From assembly GCF_000746845.1 (NCBI RefSeq), contig NZ_KN050846.1, forward strand, positions 2,930,963 through 2,994,962: 64,000 bases of DNA, written 5' to 3'. Below, in pieces: positions 61,445 to 64,000 of this stretch (the stretch's first letter is position 1; the number at the start of each line of letters is the position of its first letter). The DNA comes from Altibacter lentus. GTDB taxonomy: Bacteria; Bacteroidota; Bacteroidia; Flavobacteriales; Flavobacteriaceae. A program made the position numbers and the translations under genes. Under the pieces are notes generated by a model that saw only the letters and a list, made by a program, of their open reading frames with translations, had not been told where the DNA came from and did not search any database.

Positions 61445-62236
61445 ATGAGATCTACCTTCCTGTTATTGCTATTGCTTGCTGTGGTATGTCTTTCTTCCTG
61501 TATATCGACCAAACAACTCACCTACCTTCAGGAAGACGCGCAAATGGATAGCCTTATCACCATCCAAAAGAAACAGGAACCGTATCGGTTGCAGGTCAAT
61601 GATCTGTTGAGCATTCGGGTAAAGGCACTGGACCCGGAACTGGTGGATATTTTCAATCCGGTGGGTGAGACCAACGCCAATGCCACAGGAGAGCAACGTC
61701 TTTACTACGATGGCTTTGTGGTAGACCCTCACGGGAATATTCGGGTGCCTATTCTGGGAGAGATCAATGTACTGGGGCATACCGTGGAAGAAGTTCGAAA
61801 AGATATTGAGGCGCGCTTGTTACGGGATTACTTCAAGGCTGAGGCCAATGTGTTTGTAACGGTAAAACTTTCAGGGATACGCTATACCATTGCCGGCGAG
61901 ATCAACGGCTCCGGCTCCAATATCATTTACAGGGATGAGGTGACGATTATGGAAGCCATCGCGAACAGTGGCGGGGTGCCTATCACTGGCGATCTTACCG
62001 ATGTGATCGTGATCCGTCAGTACCCGGCAGGGCAAAAGGTCCATCATATCGATCTTACCAACATCAATGCGATGCATTCACCGTATTACCAGATAAAACC
62101 GAACGACCTTATTTTAATCAATCCGTTACCTCAAAAGGCGATCGGTACCGGCACCACCGGCTTACAGTCTTTTACCACTATTTTAAGTGTGGTCACCGCC
62201 CTTACCACGGTGATCCTTTTATTTATCCGACTATAG
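61445..62236 (+). CDS. Wza-like polysaccharide export lipoprotein
   Basis: The 263-residue product has a lipoprotein signal (MRSTFLLLLLLAVVCLSSC) and the Poly_export domain: YRLQVNDLLSIRVKALDPELVDIFNP, DGFVVDPHGNIRVPILGEINVLG, then SLBB-like YTIAGEINGSGSNIIYRDEVTIMEAIANSGGV and VIVIRQYPAGQKV. A final hydrophobic helix (LQSFTTILSVVTALTTVILLFI) would form the outer-membrane pore. It exports capsule or exopolysaccharide. The chosen ATG gives the signal peptide. The Wzc-like gene follows with no gap. Confidence 0.94.
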   Translation: MRSTFLLLLLLAVVCLSSCISTKQLTYLQEDAQMDSLITIQKKQEPYRLQVNDLLSIRVKALDPELVDIFNPVGETNANATGEQRLYYDGFVVDPHGNIRVPILGEINVLGHTVEEVRKDIEARLLRDYFKAEANVFVTVKLSGIRYTIAGEINGSGSNIIYRDEVTIMEAIANSGGVPITGDLTDVIVIRQYPAGQKVHHIDLTNINAMHSPYYQIKPNDLILINPLPQKAIGTGTTGLQSFTTILSVVTALTTVILLFIRL

Positions 62237-64000
62237 ATGAGCGAAGAATTCGAAATACAGGAAGTCTCCACCACCTTCGACTTTAAAGGGTTCTTGGTCA
62301 AGCTTCTTAGCTACTGGCCTTTGTTCCTTATCTCACTGGCCATCTGTTTCGGGATCGCTTATTATATCAATGTACGCAAACTACCCGTCTATCAGATGAG
62401 CAATATGATCTCCATCAAGGACGATCAAAACCCTTTCTTTACCACCAACACCAGCCTTACCTTTAACTGGGGTGGGACCACCGACAAGGTGAATACAGCA
62501 GTAATTACCTTGAAATCCCGGTCGCACAATGAGAAGGTGGTCGACAGACTCCGGTACTATCTTACCTATTTGAAGGACGGGGAATACCAGCAGGTGGATG
62601 CCTACGGACAAACCCCCTTCGTGGTGGAAGTGGACACCACCCATCCACAGCTTATAGGAAGACAACTCACCATCGTCTTCAAGGATTCGGTGAACTTTAG
62701 CTTAAGCAGAAAGTTCGATGCCGGTTCAAAACAACTACAAAATTACAGTACACGGGAATTTTCTTCTGTCTATATGGAGGCCCAGGACTTCTCCAGAGAT
62801 TATCAGCTGGGTCAAAAGATCGATCTGCCTTTTGTGGGGATCACCCTTTATCCCAATCCGGAGATGACCGTGGTACCGGGAAAACCCTATTACATACGTT
62901 TCTCTAATTTTGACGGCACGGTGAAGCAATACCTCGGTATTAGCGTACAACCGGAATCCCAAAACTCTTCGGTGCTTAACTTGCGGCTAACAGGTCTTAA
63001 CAAGACCAAGTTAGTCGATTACCTCAATACTTCGGTAGAAGTGCTAAGCGAAGATATGCTGGAGCGGAAGAATCTCTTTGCTACCAAGACCATCAAATTT
63101 ATTGACAGCAGCCTTGCGATCAAGGGAGAAGAGCTGAGCGATGTAGAGGAGGAATTGAACCGTTATAAGGATAAGAACGCCATTTTCGACTTAAGTGTGG
63201 AAGGACAGGAGATCAATAATAAATTGAACGCTCTTGATCTTCGTAAAGAAGCCATCGAAAAGGAATTGAGTTATTATGAGACGCTGGAGGAATACCTCAT
63301 CAACAGGTCGGATTACAGCAATGTGCCGGCACCCTCGGTAGCCGGAATTTCTGAAAGTAGTATCGTTTCCGGCGTGGGACGTATCGTGGCACTTGCCGAA
63401 GACCGAAACAAGCTCCAGTACTCCTATAAGGAAGGAGCGCCCATCTTTGCAGACATCGACCGGCAGATCAATGCGGTGAAGTCGGTGTTGCTGGAGAATA
63501 TCCTCTCCACCAAAGGGCTGAAGCGACGCGAACTACAATCCCTCGATCAGCAGATAGGGCAATATGAATACGAGATCCGAAAACTTCCGAAGGAACAACA
63601 GGAACTATTAAAGATAGAACGACGGTATAACCTGAGCCAGGGGGCTTACAACCTGTTCCTGGCCAAACGTAGTGAGGCGGGACTGGTAAAGGCAGCCAAT
63701 GTGAGTGATGTACTTGTTATTGACCGGGCGAAAGATACGGGCGGAGGGAAGGTAGGTCCCAATACGCAGTTAAATTATTTGATGGCGGCTTTCTTCGGAT
63801 TCCTCCTACCGTTTGTTTTAGTTTTCTTACGGGTCTTTTTCGATACGAAGATCCATACCGTCAAGGATATCGAGCGGCTTTCTAAAATCCCTATACTGGG
63901 CGTGATCGGTAAAAGCAGGTTGGAGAACAACCTGGCGGTGATAGAGAAGCCCAAATCGGCGATCTCCGAATCCTTCCGGGCATTGCGTTCCAGCTTGCAG
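62237..64000 (+). CDS. Wzc/GumC-like polysaccharide co-polymerase, N-terminal part (runs off the window)
   Basis: The frame is open for 588 codons from ATG at 62237, directly after the Wza-like stop, to the window end. The product has a cytoplasmic start, a membrane span (LLSYWPLFLISLAICFGIAYYI), a large periplasmic helical region with coiled coils (LSDVEEELNRYKDKN and ELQSLDQQIGQYEYEIRKLPKEQQELLKIERRY), a second span from about residue 512 (LMAAFFGFLLPFVLVFL) and the beginning of a tyrosine-kinase domain (IPILGVIGKSRLENNLAVIEKPKSAISESFRALRSSL). It controls polymer length and export with Wza. The Walker A motif should lie just beyond. Confidence 0.93.
   Translation, partial: MSEEFEIQEVSTTFDFKGFLVKLLSYWPLFLISLAICFGIAYYINVRKLPVYQMSNMISIKDDQNPFFTTNTSLTFNWGGTTDKVNTAVITLKSRSHNEKVVDRLRYYLTYLKDGEYQQVDAYGQTPFVVEVDTTHPQLIGRQLTIVFKDSVNFSLSRKFDAGSKQLQNYSTREFSSVYMEAQDFSRDYQLGQKIDLPFVGITLYPNPEMTVVPGKPYYIRFSNFDGTVKQYLGISVQPESQNSSVLNLRLTGLNKTKLVDYLNTSVEVLSEDMLERKNLFATKTIKFIDSSLAIKGEELSDVEEELNRYKDKNAIFDLSVEGQEINNKLNALDLRKEAIEKELSYYETLEEYLINRSDYSNVPAPSVAGISESSIVSGVGRIVALAEDRNKLQYSYKEGAPIFADIDRQINAVKSVLLENILSTKGLKRRELQSLDQQIGQYEYEIRKLPKEQQELLKIERRYNLSQGAYNLFLAKRSEAGLVKAANVSDVLVIDRAKDTGGGKVGPNTQLNYLMAAFFGFLLPFVLVFLRVFFDTKIHTVKDIERLSKIPILGVIGKSRLENNLAVIEKPKSAISESFRALRSSLQ

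Overview
The window is chromosomal DNA from a member of the Bacteroidota, most likely a (marine-type) Flavobacteriaceae bacterium. The evidence is two proteins ending in type IX secretion (T9SS) sorting domains, many small Flavobacteriia-type DUF lipoproteins, a GrpE/DnaJ pair with the lineage's half zinc finger, a long SecA with a non-canonical C-terminus, stand-alone MnmD, AT-leaning intergenic DNA, weak Shine-Dalgarno signals, and TAnnTTTG-like -7 promoter elements. I see no tRNA, rRNA, CRISPR array, insertion sequence, integrase or phage gene. Most of the window is housekeeping and envelope-maintenance DNA rather than a mobile island.

Layout. 1-9.1 kb: MsrA fragment, prfA, pyrF, a metal/B12-receptor-like protein, a DUF4197 lipoprotein, a T9SS-exported protein and a large fused B12-dependent isobutyryl-CoA mutase (IcmF). 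9.2-19.1 kb: Lrp/AsnC regulator, DJ-1/PfpI lipoprotein with an MFS transporter, DUF1684 protein, CrcB fluoride channel, SRPBCC/GyrI-like protein, M49 dipeptidyl peptidase lipoprotein, and two unusual secreted lipoproteins, one with Gly-linked Cys-rich repeats. 19.1-25.7 kb: MazG-like pyrophosphohydrolase, ilvE, DUF4920 lipoprotein, mnmD followed by a 43-bp tandem repeat, TIGR01777 oxidoreductase, YceI protein, grpE-dnaJ. 25.9-33.4 kb: a very tightly packed seven-gene run: NatA/NatB-type ABC exporter, MscS channel, outer-membrane barrel, sigma-54-type response regulator without a DNA-binding domain, PPK2 kinase and M28 peptidase. 33.4-40.2 kb: DUF1801, MATE exporter, PAP2 phosphatase convergent with a GT39/LAB_N/GT2 lipid-glycosylation operon, and a nucleotide-sugar epimerase. 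40.2-47.5 kb: a possible structured RNA, MeaB, Ohr, a PA2169-type protein, and two ECF sigma-factor operons. 47.6-52.6 kb: a T9SS-secreted protein and a TPR/AraC regulator pair. 52.7-61.3 kb: secA, DUF2795, PduO-type adenosyltransferase with two overlapping mini membrane genes, a LolD/MacB-type ATPase, a methyltransferase, an 11-bp tandem repeat and an ABC-F ATPase. 61.4-64 kb: the start of a capsule/exopolysaccharide export operon (Wza-like lipoprotein and a truncated Wzc-like protein).

How genes work together. IcmF, MeaB and the PduO-type adenosyltransferase form a dispersed adenosylcobalamin module: cofactor synthesis, GTPase chaperoning and mutase catalysis. The GT2-LAB_N-GT39-PAP2 group fits lipid A or undecaprenyl-linked sugar modification. 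The two ECF operons and the seven-gene MscS/NtrC-like/PPK2 run look like envelope or osmotic stress circuits. The last of these and the third gene of the first ECF operon are the parts whose biology is least explained by known families.
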